Source of the DNA: Fischerella sp. CENA71
GTDB lineage: Bacteria; Cyanobacteriota; Cyanobacteriia; Cyanobacteriales; Nostocaceae
Reading direction: 5' to 3'
Length of the DNA: 64,000 bases
Assembly: GCA_024239075.1 (NCBI GenBank)
Contig: JANBVI010000064.1
Span: 372,001 to 436,000 of the forward strand
Shown here: positions 8,036 to 16,241 of the stretch, piece by piece
Layout of the letters: every line of letters starts with the position of its first letter
Position numbering within the stretch: the first letter of the stretch is position 1
Program-made: the position numbers and the translations under genes
Notes under the pieces: model-generated
The model's database searches: none
What the model saw: the letters and a program-made list of their open reading frames with translations, nothing else
What the model was told of the DNA's origin: nothing

Positions 8036-9928
8036 CTATATATATTTTGATATCAAATTTCCTAACAATGGCAAATCTATCGGTTTAGAAATATATTCAT
8101 TGACTCCTGCTGCTAAACAAATTTCGCGATCGCCTTTCATCGCCATTGCAGTTTGCACAATTATCGGAATAGTTCGATACTGCTGATGTTCTCGTAAGTT
8201 TTTTATGATTGCTAGACCATTCTCATCTGGTAGTTTAATATCTAATAAAATTACGACTGGCTTTTGCTGATCTTGGTCTAATATTTTCCACATTTGATCT
8301 GCGTTATTGGCCAAATGTATGTGATAACCCAATTTTTGCAGATAAATTTGTATTAATTGGGCATTGTGTGCGTCGTCTTCTACTAACAAAATATTTGGAG
8401 AGTAAGAAGAAGACGCGGGGATGCGATGACGCAATGACACTTCATAGGACGCGGGGACGCGAGGACGCGGTGACACGGGGACAGAAGAATTCTCAGCGTC
8501 ACCGCGTCTTCTCCTCTCCGTGTCTTCTTCTATCTCCGCGTCTTCCTGTATTTCCTCGTCCTGCTGCTTGAGGGGAAGTACAATCGTAAATCGAGAACCA
8601 GAACCTAATTCTGATTCTACTTCTACCCTACCACCATGAAGTTCAGCGAGTTTTCTAGTTACTACCAATCCTAAACCGGTGCCTTCGTGTTGACTAACTA
8701 CGCTGTTATAAATTTGAAAATAAGGTTGAAAAAGTTTTGCTTGGTGTTCTTGAGAGATACCAATACCAGTATCCCAAACTGTAAAATATATCCACGAATT
8801 GTTGAGTTTAACTTGTAAGCCAACACTGCCATTAGTGGTGAATTTAACGGCATTAAACAACAAGTTCAGCAGCATTTGCTTGAGTCGCAAAGAATCGGCT
8901 AATAAGGTATTAACATTCGGGTCTAATTCGAGTGATAGTTTTAAACCTTTATTAGTAGCTTTTTCTTTCAATATAATTAAAACATTACGACATAATTTTT
9001 GTAAATCAACTTGTTCCCATTGTATTTCTAATTGATTGGCTTCAATTTTAGACAAATCCAAAATATCGTTAATTAAAGCCAACAGGTGCTTACTACTAGA
9101 TTGAATAATGGTTAAATATTCTTGATGACGTTCTTTGGATGGTTCATACCCTTGGGCTATCAGCAAGTGGATAAACCCAGTAATTGAACTTAGAGGAGTT
9201 CGGATTTCGTGACTGGTGTTTGCTAAAAATTGATTTTTAAGTTGATTAGTACGTTCTAGTTCTTGATTAATAGTTTTTAATTGTTGACATTGGTGCTGTA
9301 AAGATTGTATTTTCCGCAATTGGGTTATGGTGGTAACGCATTGTTGAGCAGCGCGTGTCAGCAGTTGAGGTGTGATTTGTACACAAGTGTGTTGGAATGA
9401 ATTAGTCTCAGACTTTACAGGTGTTCTAGCAATAATTAACCAACCAATTACGCCATCAATATCATTGGCTAATTGCCAAGCACTAGCTGGTTCTTGTTGT
9501 GCAAGCAACTGTAAATCATCAATGTCTATTTCTTCTGCTAATTTCAAAGGAAGTTTTTTTTTCTTTTCCACCATTCCTTCTATCACTAATGATGGTGAAT
9601 TTCGAGAGGTTGAAGTCGGGACAAAACAAACTTTGCCAACATTTTTTTGTGGTTCTACAAGTGCGATCGCTACCTTAGTGTGATTCAAAACACTATTTAG
9701 TTCATCAACCACAGTTTGAAAAATTTCTGATTCTCCAGTCACTGTTTGTTGATTGCTAGTCAGACTTAACAGACTTAATAGACAATCATTGAGGCGATTT
9801 TGCAACCGACTCAAGCTTTGTTCCAGCCACAACTCAGCTTGCAGTTGTTGCATAGTTGTCAAAACTGTTGGTGTTGCATCTACTTGTGAGTTTGGTTCTG
9901 GTAAGCTTGAATACTGCTGCATGGTCAA
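8036..9928 (-). CDS. Hybrid sensor histidine kinase / response regulator
   Basis: Cytoplasmic-looking two-component hybrid kinase of 630 residues. Residues about 1-215 form a GAF-like sensor region with no membrane helix, followed by a short coiled coil. The HisKA dimerisation domain has the H-box [14 protein letters not shown] near residue 240. The HATPase domain follows, with N-box NLLFNAVKFT, DTGIGI and GTGLGL motifs. The C-terminal receiver domain has its phosphoacceptor Asp in VVILLDIKLPDENG. Between HATPase and receiver lies a charged linker of about 50 residues encoded by a GC-rich dispersed repeat (8401-8560). The signal is unknown. Translation starts at ATG 9926-9928; the next gene, natD, is divergent. 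Confidence 0.9.
   Translation of the reverse strand: MTMQQYSSLPEPNSQVDATPTVLTTMQQLQAELWLEQSLSRLQNRLNDCLLSLLSLTSNQQTVTGESEIFQTVVDELNSVLNHTKVAIALVEPQKNVGKVCFVPTSTSRNSPSLVIEGMVEKKKKLPLKLAEEIDIDDLQLLAQQEPASAWQLANDIDGVIGWLIIARTPVKSETNSFQHTCVQITPQLLTRAAQQCVTTITQLRKIQSLQHQCQQLKTINQELERTNQLKNQFLANTSHEIRTPLSSITGFIHLLIAQGYEPSKERHQEYLTIIQSSSKHLLALINDILDLSKIEANQLEIQWEQVDLQKLCRNVLIILKEKATNKGLKLSLELDPNVNTLLADSLRLKQMLLNLLFNAVKFTTNGSVGLQVKLNNSWIYFTVWDTGIGISQEHQAKLFQPYFQIYNSVVSQHEGTGLGLVVTRKLAELHGGRVEVESELGSGSRFTIVLPLKQQDEEIQEDAEIEEDTERRRRGDAENSSVPVSPRPRVPASYEVSLRHRIPASSSYSPNILLVEDDAHNAQLIQIYLQKLGYHIHLANNADQMWKILDQDQQKPVVILLDIKLPDENGLAIIKNLREHQQYRTIPIIVQTAMAMKGDREICLAAGVNEYISKPIDLPLLGNLISKYI
8401..8560. repeat. 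GC-rich dispersed repeat read in frame inside the kinase gene
   Basis: Repeated GACGCGGGGAC / GACGCGGTGAC units contrast with the AT-rich gene around them. They contain a perfect 11-bp inverted repeat: GACGCGGTGAC (8464-8474) against GTCACCGCGTC (8498-8508). Related sequence occurs at 20350-20510, 29152-29222, 31920-31965 and 49903-50032. Here the open frame is kept, and the repeat encodes the linker between the kinase core and the receiver domain. Confidence 0.8.
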
Positions 9929-10104
9929 CTAGACCGTTTAAGAAGTTTAGCTTTGCACAAAAGTGCAAATAGGATGCTATGTATATTAACGCACTCCTCT
10001 TTTTATATTTACAGACTAAAACTGGAAATGTCGAGTTTGAAAGCAATACAAGATTTTTTTGATGAAACTTTTATGCTGTAATTGCTTAAAACAAAAATAA
10101 CGCT

Positions 10105-10971
10105 ATGAATGCACAACTAATTCAATTAATCGTCAACGGGATCTCGGTAGGCAGTATTATCGCTTTGGGTGCAGTCGGACTTACTCTCACTTATGGGATT
10201 TTACGGTTGTCTAACTTTGCCCATGGTGACTTTCTCACTCTCGGTGCTTATCTAACATTGCTTGTCAATTCCACTGGCATAAATATTTGGCTGTCAATGA
10301 TACTAGCAGCAGTAGGGACTATTGCTGCTATGCTATTGTCAGAAAAATTGCTGTGGTCAAGAATGCGTTCGATTCGGGCAACTTCCACCACCTTTATTAT
10401 TATTTCCATTGGGCTAGCTCTATTCCTTCGCAATGGCATTATCTTTTTCTGGGGTGGTAGCAATCAAAAATACAATGTACCAGTTGCCCAAGCTTTAGAT
10501 TTTTGGGGAATCAAGATACCTCAAGTCAAGCTGTTGGTGGTTGTTTTAGCAATATTAGTCATTTTGGTTCTCCATTACCTCCTACAAAATACAAAAATCG
10601 GTAAAGCAATGCGAGCCGTTGCTGATGATATTGACCTAGCACGAGTTTCTGGTATCAATGTTGACCAAGTTGTATTGTGGACTTGGGTGATAGCAGGCAG
10701 CTTGACTTCTTTAGGTGGAAGCATGTTAGGTCTAAGTGAAGCTGTACGACCTAATATGGGTTGGTTTTTAATATTACCTTTATTTGCTTCAGTAATTCTC
10801 GGCGGAATTGGTAATCCTTACGGTGCGATCGCTGCTGCTTTTATTATCGGCATCGCCCAAGAAATAAGTACACCTTTGCTTGGTTCTCAGTATAAGCAAG
10901 GTGTAGCCCTGTTAATTATGATTTTAGTCCTGCTCATTCGTCCCAAAGGTTTATTCCGAGGCACGATCTGA
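10105..10971 (+). CDS. natD: Branched-chain/neutral amino acid ABC transporter permease (NatD/LivH type)
   Basis: Inner-membrane permease of a HAAT-family ABC importer, of the type forming the cyanobacterial N-I (Nat) neutral amino acid transporter. The 288-residue product has about eight hydrophobic helices. LivH hallmarks are GLTLTYGILRLSNFAHGDFL near residue 27, the EAA-like loop TKIGKAMRAVADDIDLARVSGIN and the C-terminal LLIRPKGLFRG. The other Nat subunits (NatA, B, C, E) are not adjacent, which is normal because nat genes are scattered in cyanobacteria. UrtB-type urea permeases are related, but lack of a urt cluster favours NatD. The transcript probably ends in the repeat region before psaX. 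Confidence 0.85.
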   Translation: MNAQLIQLIVNGISVGSIIALGAVGLTLTYGILRLSNFAHGDFLTLGAYLTLLVNSTGINIWLSMILAAVGTIAAMLLSEKLLWSRMRSIRATSTTFIIISIGLALFLRNGIIFFWGGSNQKYNVPVAQALDFWGIKIPQVKLLVVVLAILVILVLHYLLQNTKIGKAMRAVADDIDLARVSGINVDQVVLWTWVIAGSLTSLGGSMLGLSEAVRPNMGWFLILPLFASVILGGIGNPYGAIAAAFIIGIAQEISTPLLGSQYKQGVALLIMILVLLIRPKGLFRGTI

Positions 10972-11217
10972 TCTGGAGTCTGGAGATCGGGGAGCGGAGA
11001 TTGGGGACTGGGCATTGGGGAGCCAGAGCGGTGGACGGGTTTGCGAGGACTGGAGCCGGAGCTTGCATCCGGCTAAGGAAGTCCGTCGGCATAAAGCACC
11101 TGGCGTCATTGGGCATGGGGCATTGGGAGAAATTTCTCCCTCATCCCTTTCTCTTGTCCTTTTCCCCAATCCCAATCCCTGATCCCCTTTTCCCGATACT
11201 CCAGTTGAGCCGCTTAA
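10972..11217. repeat. Dispersed repeats between convergent natD and psaX
   Basis: GC-rich intergenic repeats. They include AGCCAGAGCGGTGGACGGGT with the next bases TT (11021-11042), which recurs at 35011-35032 with one mismatch. They also include GATC/GGGGA-type short repeats and a perfect 16-bp palindrome GGGAGAAATTTCTCCC (11125-11140). The palindrome could act as a bidirectional transcription end for the two convergent genes. Open frames across this stretch have only repeat-derived composition and are not called. Confidence 0.7.
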
Positions 11218-11364
11218 TTATTCAATGATATGGAAGTAGTAGGCAGCTACAAGGAAATTGAGAGCTAAAAGCGCCAACGCCCAACCCGTACGAAATGGGT
11301 AGGGGGGTTTAGCTGCTGTTGATTTAGCTACGGGTAAATCTGCTGTAGTATCTGCTTTAGCCAT
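11218..11364 (-). CDS. psaX: Photosystem I subunit PsaX
   Basis: Small single-helix subunit at the periphery of cyanobacterial photosystem I. The 48-residue product runs from ATG at 11362-11364 to TAA at 11218-11220. It has a polar, Lys/Ala-rich N-terminus and then AKPPYPFRTGWALALLALNF with one membrane helix ending in VAAYYFHIIE. This closely resembles the PsaX pattern I know from Thermosynechococcus (AKPTYAFRTFWAVLLLAINF, then LVAAYYF). A good ribosome-binding site (TAGGAG) lies 8 nt upstream of the ATG. It is easily missed because of its size. It is monocistronic, between natD (convergent) and lipA (same strand, upstream). Confidence 0.88.
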   Translation of the reverse strand: MAKADTTADLPVAKSTAAKPPYPFRTGWALALLALNFLVAAYYFHIIE

Positions 11365-11459
11365 CGGATGAACTCCTAACTTAAGGACTTCTTCAGAAAT
11401 ACCAAACAGATGTCCCTATTTGCCACTTTCGTTAAAAATATTTTCGTGATTTTGGGAAA

Positions 11460-11571
11460 ATAGGGGATTAGGGATCGGAAATCAGGGATCGGGGATCAGA
11501 GATCGCTTAAGGTGGGGAGTGTGGGGAGAATTATTTAACAAGTCTCTTTCCGATGCCCGATGCCCAATGCC
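11460..11571. repeat. GATC-type short repeats between lipA and psaX
   Basis: Runs of GGGATCGG / GGGGATCA / GGGATTA units (about 11462-11505), then GATGCCC/AATGCCC units (about 11550-11571), directly after the lipA stop. The same kind of sequence occurs at 41137-41172 and at the start of nagA (41320-41360). No gene or clear hairpin terminator was seen. Confidence 0.55.
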
Positions 11572-12453
11572 CTACTCTTCTTCCCCAGCATGATAGGAAC
11601 TACGAACCAGAGGGCCAGAACGGATGTGGGTAAATCCCATTTGTTTGGCGATCGCACCCAATTCGTCAAATTCTGCTGGTGTCCAGTATTTTTGTACTGG
11701 TAAATGTTCTAATGAAGGACGCATATACTGCCCAATTGTCAAGCGATCGCATCCAACTTGGCGCAAATCTGTCATGGTTTCGATGACTTCTTCGACAGTT
11801 TCTCCGTGTCCTAGCATCAAACCGGATTTGGTGGGGATAGTGGGGTCGATTTCTTTGACAATTTGTAAAACTAAAAGTGAGCGATCGTATTTTGCACCTC
11901 GGCGTACTGGCCCGGTTAACCGTCGTACTGTCTCGATATTATGGTTATAGCAAGCTGGCTTTTTGTTGGCGATCGCAGCTATACGTTGCTGTTCTCCATA
12001 AAAATCTGGAGTCAACACCTCTATTTGAGTCTCTGGGTTGACTTGGCGAATCGCTTCCATTGTTTTCACAAACCAACCAGCACCTTGATCAGGTAAATCA
12101 TCACGGGCTACAGAAGTCAGCACTACATAACGTAGTCCCAACAGTCGCACGGCTTCTGCCACCTTTTTTGGTTCCTCTGGGTCTAGAGGCATAGGTGCAT
12201 GACCTTTATCTACTTGACAAAAAGCACAAGACCTAGTGCATGTTGGCCCCATAAGTAAAAAAGTCGCAGTTTTTTGGGCGTAACACTCCCCTCGATTCGG
12301 ACAACGTCCTTCTTCACAAATAGTATGAATCTGGCGCTGCTTGATAATACGTTGTACCGTCGAGAGTTCACTAGCTTTGCCAATTGGGCGGCGTAACCAC
12401 GTTGGCATAGCAGCAATTTCGGACTTGAGTTGATTTGTTTTAGACGAGGTCAT
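11572..12453 (-). CDS. lipA: Lipoyl synthase
   Basis: Radical SAM enzyme that inserts two sulfur atoms into octanoyl groups on lipoyl-dependent enzymes such as pyruvate dehydrogenase and the glycine cleavage H protein. From the chosen ATG (12451-12453) the protein has 293 residues. It has the auxiliary-cluster cysteines C46, C51 and C57 ([12 protein letters not shown]), the radical SAM cluster C72, C76 and C79 (CTRSCAFC), and the C-terminal RSSYHAGEE whose serine binds the auxiliary cluster. The frame is open upstream to 12570, but that extension is non-conserved in character and Lys/Leu-rich, so the shorter start is preferred. No lipB is adjacent. Confidence 0.95.
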   Translation of the reverse strand: MTSSKTNQLKSEIAAMPTWLRRPIGKASELSTVQRIIKQRQIHTICEEGRCPNRGECYAQKTATFLLMGPTCTRSCAFCQVDKGHAPMPLDPEEPKKVAEAVRLLGLRYVVLTSVARDDLPDQGAGWFVKTMEAIRQVNPETQIEVLTPDFYGEQQRIAAIANKKPACYNHNIETVRRLTGPVRRGAKYDRSLLVLQIVKEIDPTIPTKSGLMLGHGETVEEVIETMTDLRQVGCDRLTIGQYMRPSLEHLPVQKYWTPAEFDELGAIAKQMGFTHIRSGPLVRSSYHAGEEE

Positions 12454-12770
12454 GACATCCAAAAAATTCAGGAGGTTTATTTCAATCGGGGCAAAGATAA
12501 AGAGCAAATGAACAAAGGAAGTTTTTATCCCTTTAACCGTTACCCTTTCCTCCTTTCCCGATTTCTGCAAAAAGTCTACATTTTATTACCATGACACAAA
12601 TTACAAATCACAACAGCCGAAGTTAGTTCCAATACTTTCATAAGTTAATGCTTCTCCATGAAAATACTATCCCCCAATCAAGATAAATATTGAGTATAGT
12701 GGGAGAATTCAGAGCCGTAAGGCAGTAAAAACACTATCAAAACCTAAAGTTTCTGTTAGAGCAAGCAGTC

Positions 12771-13346
12771 GTGGTAAGTAACAAAGTTCTAGTTATCGAT
12801 GACACTACAGTTGTCCGGGTAAAAGTACGAGAAATGTTACCTCCGGGTAACTTCGATGTATTGGAAGCAAAAGACGGTCTAGAAGGATTGAATTTAATCC
12901 GCCAGGAAAAACTCAGCTTGATTATGTTGGATTTCCTGTTGCCAAAAATGAGTGGCTGGGAAGTTTTTCAGCAGATTCAATCTCAACCTGATCTCAGAAA
13001 AATTCCTTTGGTGATCATGTCTGGTCGCAAGGAAGAGGTAACAGAGAAAATCTCAGAACCATTTGAAAATTTTGAATTTCTCGGTAAGCCTTTTGATCAA
13101 AAGCAACTTATTGGCGCAATTAAGTCAGCCATGACAAAAGCTAAACAGCCGCGTCCAGAACAGACACCAGTAGCAGCATCTACTGCTGAAAACAATTTAA
13201 TAGCAAGCCCTGATCCTAGCATTACTTCCTCAGCTAATGAGATTCAGGCGTTAAATGAAAAAATTGTCAAAATGCAAGCGGAAATAGATGCTTTGAAGAA
13301 ACAATTAGCTCAGGTTGTAACCTTTGTAAAACAGAAAATTAAGTAG
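12771..13346 (+). CDS. Response regulator with C-terminal coiled coil
   Basis: 191-residue single-domain response regulator with a GTG start. The receiver domain (residues 4-120) has the acidic pair D10-D11, phosphoacceptor D54 in IMLDFLLPKMSG and the conserved lysine in FLGKPFD. It is followed by a Pro/Ala/Ser-rich linker and a C-terminal coiled coil of about 35 residues (about 152-186). There is no DNA-binding or enzymatic output domain, so it probably acts through protein contacts, for example in a phosphorelay or motility-type complex (inference). No kinase is adjacent. An intrinsic terminator follows at 13384. Confidence 0.85.
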   Translation: MVSNKVLVIDDTTVVRVKVREMLPPGNFDVLEAKDGLEGLNLIRQEKLSLIMLDFLLPKMSGWEVFQQIQSQPDLRKIPLVIMSGRKEEVTEKISEPFENFEFLGKPFDQKQLIGAIKSAMTKAKQPRPEQTPVAASTAENNLIASPDPSITSSANEIQALNEKIVKMQAEIDALKKQLAQVVTFVKQKIK

Positions 13347-13383
13347 TATTAATTAAACTTTTATGCTCCTACTTAGAGCCACT

Positions 13384-13406
13384 AGCCTGTCTAAGCAGGC
13401 TTTTTT
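13384..13406 (+). terminator. Intrinsic terminator after the response regulator
   Basis: AGCCTG (13384-13389) and CAGGCT (13396-13401) form a 6-bp GC-rich stem with a 6-nt loop, followed by a T run to 13406. It lies 38 bp past the stop codon. Confidence 0.75.
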
Positions 13407-13612
13407 GCTTAAATAATTATGATTTATATATATTTTTAATTTTGTATATTCCCAAGGTGCGATCGCTAATCATCAAATACTTTTAAAGTATTGTCTCTCC
13501 AATCGGTTTTTCGGTGAAACCGCTGATTTTGATTGCATAATTTTTGTGATGTAATAAAACTCTATAACAACTAACCAAAAAATTACGGTTAAATATATTA
13601 TTCCTGCATTAC

Positions 13613-14296
13613 ATGCATACAGAGGTTTTTAGTGAACTTTTCCCTTTAATCAATACAGCCAATCCCCAAACTCTGGAATGGTTACTTTCGGTTGCCGTTG
13701 AACACGAATACCCCGCTGGACGAGCTGTGTTGATGGAAGATGCTTGGGGTAACGCAGTTTACCTTATAGTTTCTGGTTGGGTAAAAGTTCGGCGCACTAT
13801 AGGCGAGGATTCTATAGCTTTGGCTATTTTAGGTCGGGGCGATTTTTTTGGAGAAATGGCTATTTTGGATGAATCTCCTCGTTCAACCGACGTGATTGCT
13901 CTTTCAGCCGTAAAATTACTGAGTATCTCTAGAGAAAAATTTATTCATATCTTATTTAAAGATCCACAGCTACACCACCGAATGCTCCAATTAATGGTGA
14001 GACGACTACGACACGCAAACGTACGCTTGCACATGCGTTCTTCTCCACCAGCAGTCAAACTTGTTCAGACTCTTGTCAGCTTGGGCGATAGCTATAGTGA
14101 AGAATCAGACGAAGGTAGAAAAATTTTTAACATCCCTTTTAAAGATTTAGCAGATGTCGCAGAAATTGGGGTTGAAGAAACTACCAAAATTATGGAAAAA
14201 TTAAACGAAAAAGGTTGGATAAAAATTGATACTGTTAATCAAGTGGTCTACCTCGTCAATTTGTGCCAAATGATCAATCTGGCTAGCAAAGTTTAA
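13613..14296 (+). CDS. Crp/Fnr-family transcriptional regulator
   Basis: 227-residue regulator with an N-terminal cyclic-nucleotide-binding-type domain (about 10-125) and a C-terminal winged helix (about 150-222). The phosphate-binding cassette region reads GRGDFFGEMAILDESPRSTD, where E and R occupy the cyclic-nucleotide contact positions, so a nucleotide ligand is plausible. The recognition-helix region is FKDLADVAEIGVEETTKIME, which is atypical compared with Crp. It lacks the four cysteines of Fnr. It is monocistronic, preceded by a 200-bp AT-rich spacer and followed by short tandem repeats. Its targets cannot be told from sequence. Confidence 0.88.
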   Translation: MHTEVFSELFPLINTANPQTLEWLLSVAVEHEYPAGRAVLMEDAWGNAVYLIVSGWVKVRRTIGEDSIALAILGRGDFFGEMAILDESPRSTDVIALSAVKLLSISREKFIHILFKDPQLHHRMLQLMVRRLRHANVRLHMRSSPPAVKLVQTLVSLGDSYSEESDEGRKIFNIPFKDLADVAEIGVEETTKIMEKLNEKGWIKIDTVNQVVYLVNLCQMINLASKV

Positions 14297-14331
14297 TACT
14301 TTCAGGTCATTATGGCTGTTTGTGCATACAA

Positions 14332-14378
14332 GAGTTATGAGTTAGGAGTTATGAGTTAAATTAATCTTTTAACTCATA
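14332..14378. repeat. Tandem GAGTTAT heptamers with 11-bp hairpin
   Basis: Four tandem heptamers (GAGTTAT, GAGTTAG, GAGTTAT, GAGTTAA) run from 14332 to 14359. The last copy forms the left arm of a perfect hairpin, TATGAGTTAAA (14350-14360) with TTTAACTCATA (14368-14378) and a 7-nt loop. There is no T tract. It sits between the Crp-type gene and the M61 peptidase gene. Confidence 0.75.
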
Positions 14379-14406
14379 ATTCCGTAAGATTTACTCTTAA
14401 GCTCAG

Positions 14407-16191
14407 ATGAATGAAACAATAGCACCTCGTACCGATACGCGTCTTCAAAAAAAATTACCGACCATTCACTATCAGGTGGCAATGCCTCAACCTGAAAATC
14501 ATTTGTTTGAGGTGACTCTACAGCTTGTCGGCTACCCATTTTCCACTCTCGATTTAAAATTACCAGTTTGGACACCTGGTTCTTACTTAGTGCGAGAGTA
14601 TGCTAAACATCTACAAGATTTCACTGCTTTTGCCAACGATAAACCTCTAAGTTGGCGAAAAATTAGTAAAAATCATTGGCAAATAGAAACAGAAAATGTA
14701 TCAGAAGTTACTATAAAATACCGCATTTTTGCCAATGAACTCACCGTACGTACAAATCATTTAGATTCTACACACGGCTATTTTAATGGTGCAGCGCTGT
14801 TTTTTAGGATACCAGAATTTGACAAGCAACCAATTTTTGTGACAATTGTAACACCGCGGTCAGAATGGCAGGTAACTACAGCGTTACCCCCTGTTCCGGG
14901 ACAAGTCAACACGTTTTGTGCTTTGGATTTTGACACCCTTGTGGATAGTCCTTTTGAGATTGGTTCTCATCAACTCTATCATTTTCAGGTACAGGGTAAA
15001 CCTCACGAACTAGCTATCTGGGGACGTGGTAATTTTCAGGTGCAGCAGATGATTGCTGATATCACGAAAATTATTGAAGTTGAAGCACAAATGTTTGGTG
15101 GTTTACCTTATGAAAGATATGTGTTTCTGGTGCATTTATTTGCTCAAGCTTACGGGGGTTTAGAGCATAAAAACAGTTGCTCGTTGATTTACCAGCGCTT
15201 TGGATTTCGCGATCGCGAAAAGTATGATCGTTTCATGCAATTGGTAGCCCACGAATTTTTCCATTTGTGGAATGTCAAGCGCATTCGTCCCAAGGAACTG
15301 GAACTATTTGATTACGATCAAGAAAACTATACCCCTTGTTTGTGGTTCTGTGAAGGAACAACTAGTTTCTACGACTTGCTAATTCCTTTACGGGCTGGGA
15401 TTTACGATGTCAAATCATTTTTGAATAACTGGGGTAAAGAAATTACTAGGTATCTGACAACTCCAGGGCGCAAAGTACAACCCCTTTCGGAATCTAGTTT
15501 TGATGCCTGGATTAAATTGTATCGTCAGGATGCCAACAGTGGTAATTCCCAGATATCCTATTATTTGAAAGGAGAAATGATATCTTTCTTGCTGGATTTG
15601 CTAATTCGTTGTCGGCATCAGAACGAGCGATCACTTGATGATGTCATGGTGCAAATGTGGCAAAAATTTGGCAAAGGCGAAATTGGTTATACTTCAGAAC
15701 AGTTGCAGGAAGTAATTGCATCTGTCGCAGGAATCGATTTATCTGATTTCTTTAAACGCTACATAGATGGTACTGAGGAATTACCTTTCAATGAGTACTT
15801 AGAGCCTTTTGGCTTACAACTGGTAGCACACACAGAAACAGAACCTTACCTGGGTATGAGAGTGAGTAACGAACATGGACGAGACATTATTAAATTTGTC
15901 GAAGTCGGTTCTCCTGCACAATTAGCTGGAATTGATCCTGGAGATGAATTGCTCGCAATTGATGGCATAAAAGTAACAGCGAATCAACTAAGCGATCGCC
16001 TGAAAGATTACCAACCCACAGACATCATCCAAGTTGCCGTCTTCCACCAAGATGAACTCCGCATTTACCCTGTCAGTTTGGCTTCTCCACCTGCAAGCAA
16101 GTATCAAGTACAACCTGTTGTCAATCCCTCTGCTACACAAACACGGAACTTTGACGGGTGGTTAAATGCATCGCTGGCAAATCTGCGGTAA
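14407..16191 (+). CDS. M61 family metallopeptidase with PDZ domain
   Basis: Zinc aminopeptidase of the M61 (glycyl aminopeptidase) family, 594 residues. An N-terminal beta-sandwich (about 15-180) precedes the gluzincin catalytic domain. The zinc motif is HEFFH near residues 282-286, followed by NVKRIRP and a downstream glutamate in WFCEGTTSFYDLL, as expected for the third ligand. A PDZ domain occupies about residues 475-560, with the carboxylate-binding loop near YLGMRV and the EVGSPAQLAGIDPGDELLAIDG segment. No signal peptide is evident, suggesting a cytoplasmic enzyme. It ends 42 bp from the convergent c-di-GMP gene, with a shared hairpin terminator between them. Confidence 0.93.
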   Translation: MNETIAPRTDTRLQKKLPTIHYQVAMPQPENHLFEVTLQLVGYPFSTLDLKLPVWTPGSYLVREYAKHLQDFTAFANDKPLSWRKISKNHWQIETENVSEVTIKYRIFANELTVRTNHLDSTHGYFNGAALFFRIPEFDKQPIFVTIVTPRSEWQVTTALPPVPGQVNTFCALDFDTLVDSPFEIGSHQLYHFQVQGKPHELAIWGRGNFQVQQMIADITKIIEVEAQMFGGLPYERYVFLVHLFAQAYGGLEHKNSCSLIYQRFGFRDREKYDRFMQLVAHEFFHLWNVKRIRPKELELFDYDQENYTPCLWFCEGTTSFYDLLIPLRAGIYDVKSFLNNWGKEITRYLTTPGRKVQPLSESSFDAWIKLYRQDANSGNSQISYYLKGEMISFLLDLLIRCRHQNERSLDDVMVQMWQKFGKGEIGYTSEQLQEVIASVAGIDLSDFFKRYIDGTEELPFNEYLEPFGLQLVAHTETEPYLGMRVSNEHGRDIIKFVEVGSPAQLAGIDPGDELLAIDGIKVTANQLSDRLKDYQPTDIIQVAVFHQDELRIYPVSLASPPASKYQVQPVVNPSATQTRNFDGWLNASLANLR

Positions 16192-16209
16192 ATTTTTAGT
16201 CTTAGTTAA

Positions 16210-16241
16210 GGTGGGCATTTAATTGCCCACCATTAATTTTT
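16210..16241. terminator. Hairpin terminator between convergent genes
   Basis: GGTGGGCA (16210-16217) pairs perfectly with TGCCCACC (16224-16231) around a 6-nt loop, followed by ATTAATTTTTTA. It ends the M61 gene on the plus strand and abuts the stop of the c-di-GMP gene on the minus strand. Confidence 0.8.

Noticed and set aside
9834-10046. Minus-strand frame overlapping the hybrid kinase start
   Set aside because: Different frame from the kinase, overlapping its 5' end and leader, with no motif; a by-product of an open reading frame.
10934-11228. Several open frames across the natD-psaX spacer
   Set aside because: They are translations of dispersed repeats, with proline/arginine-rich composition and no conserved domain.
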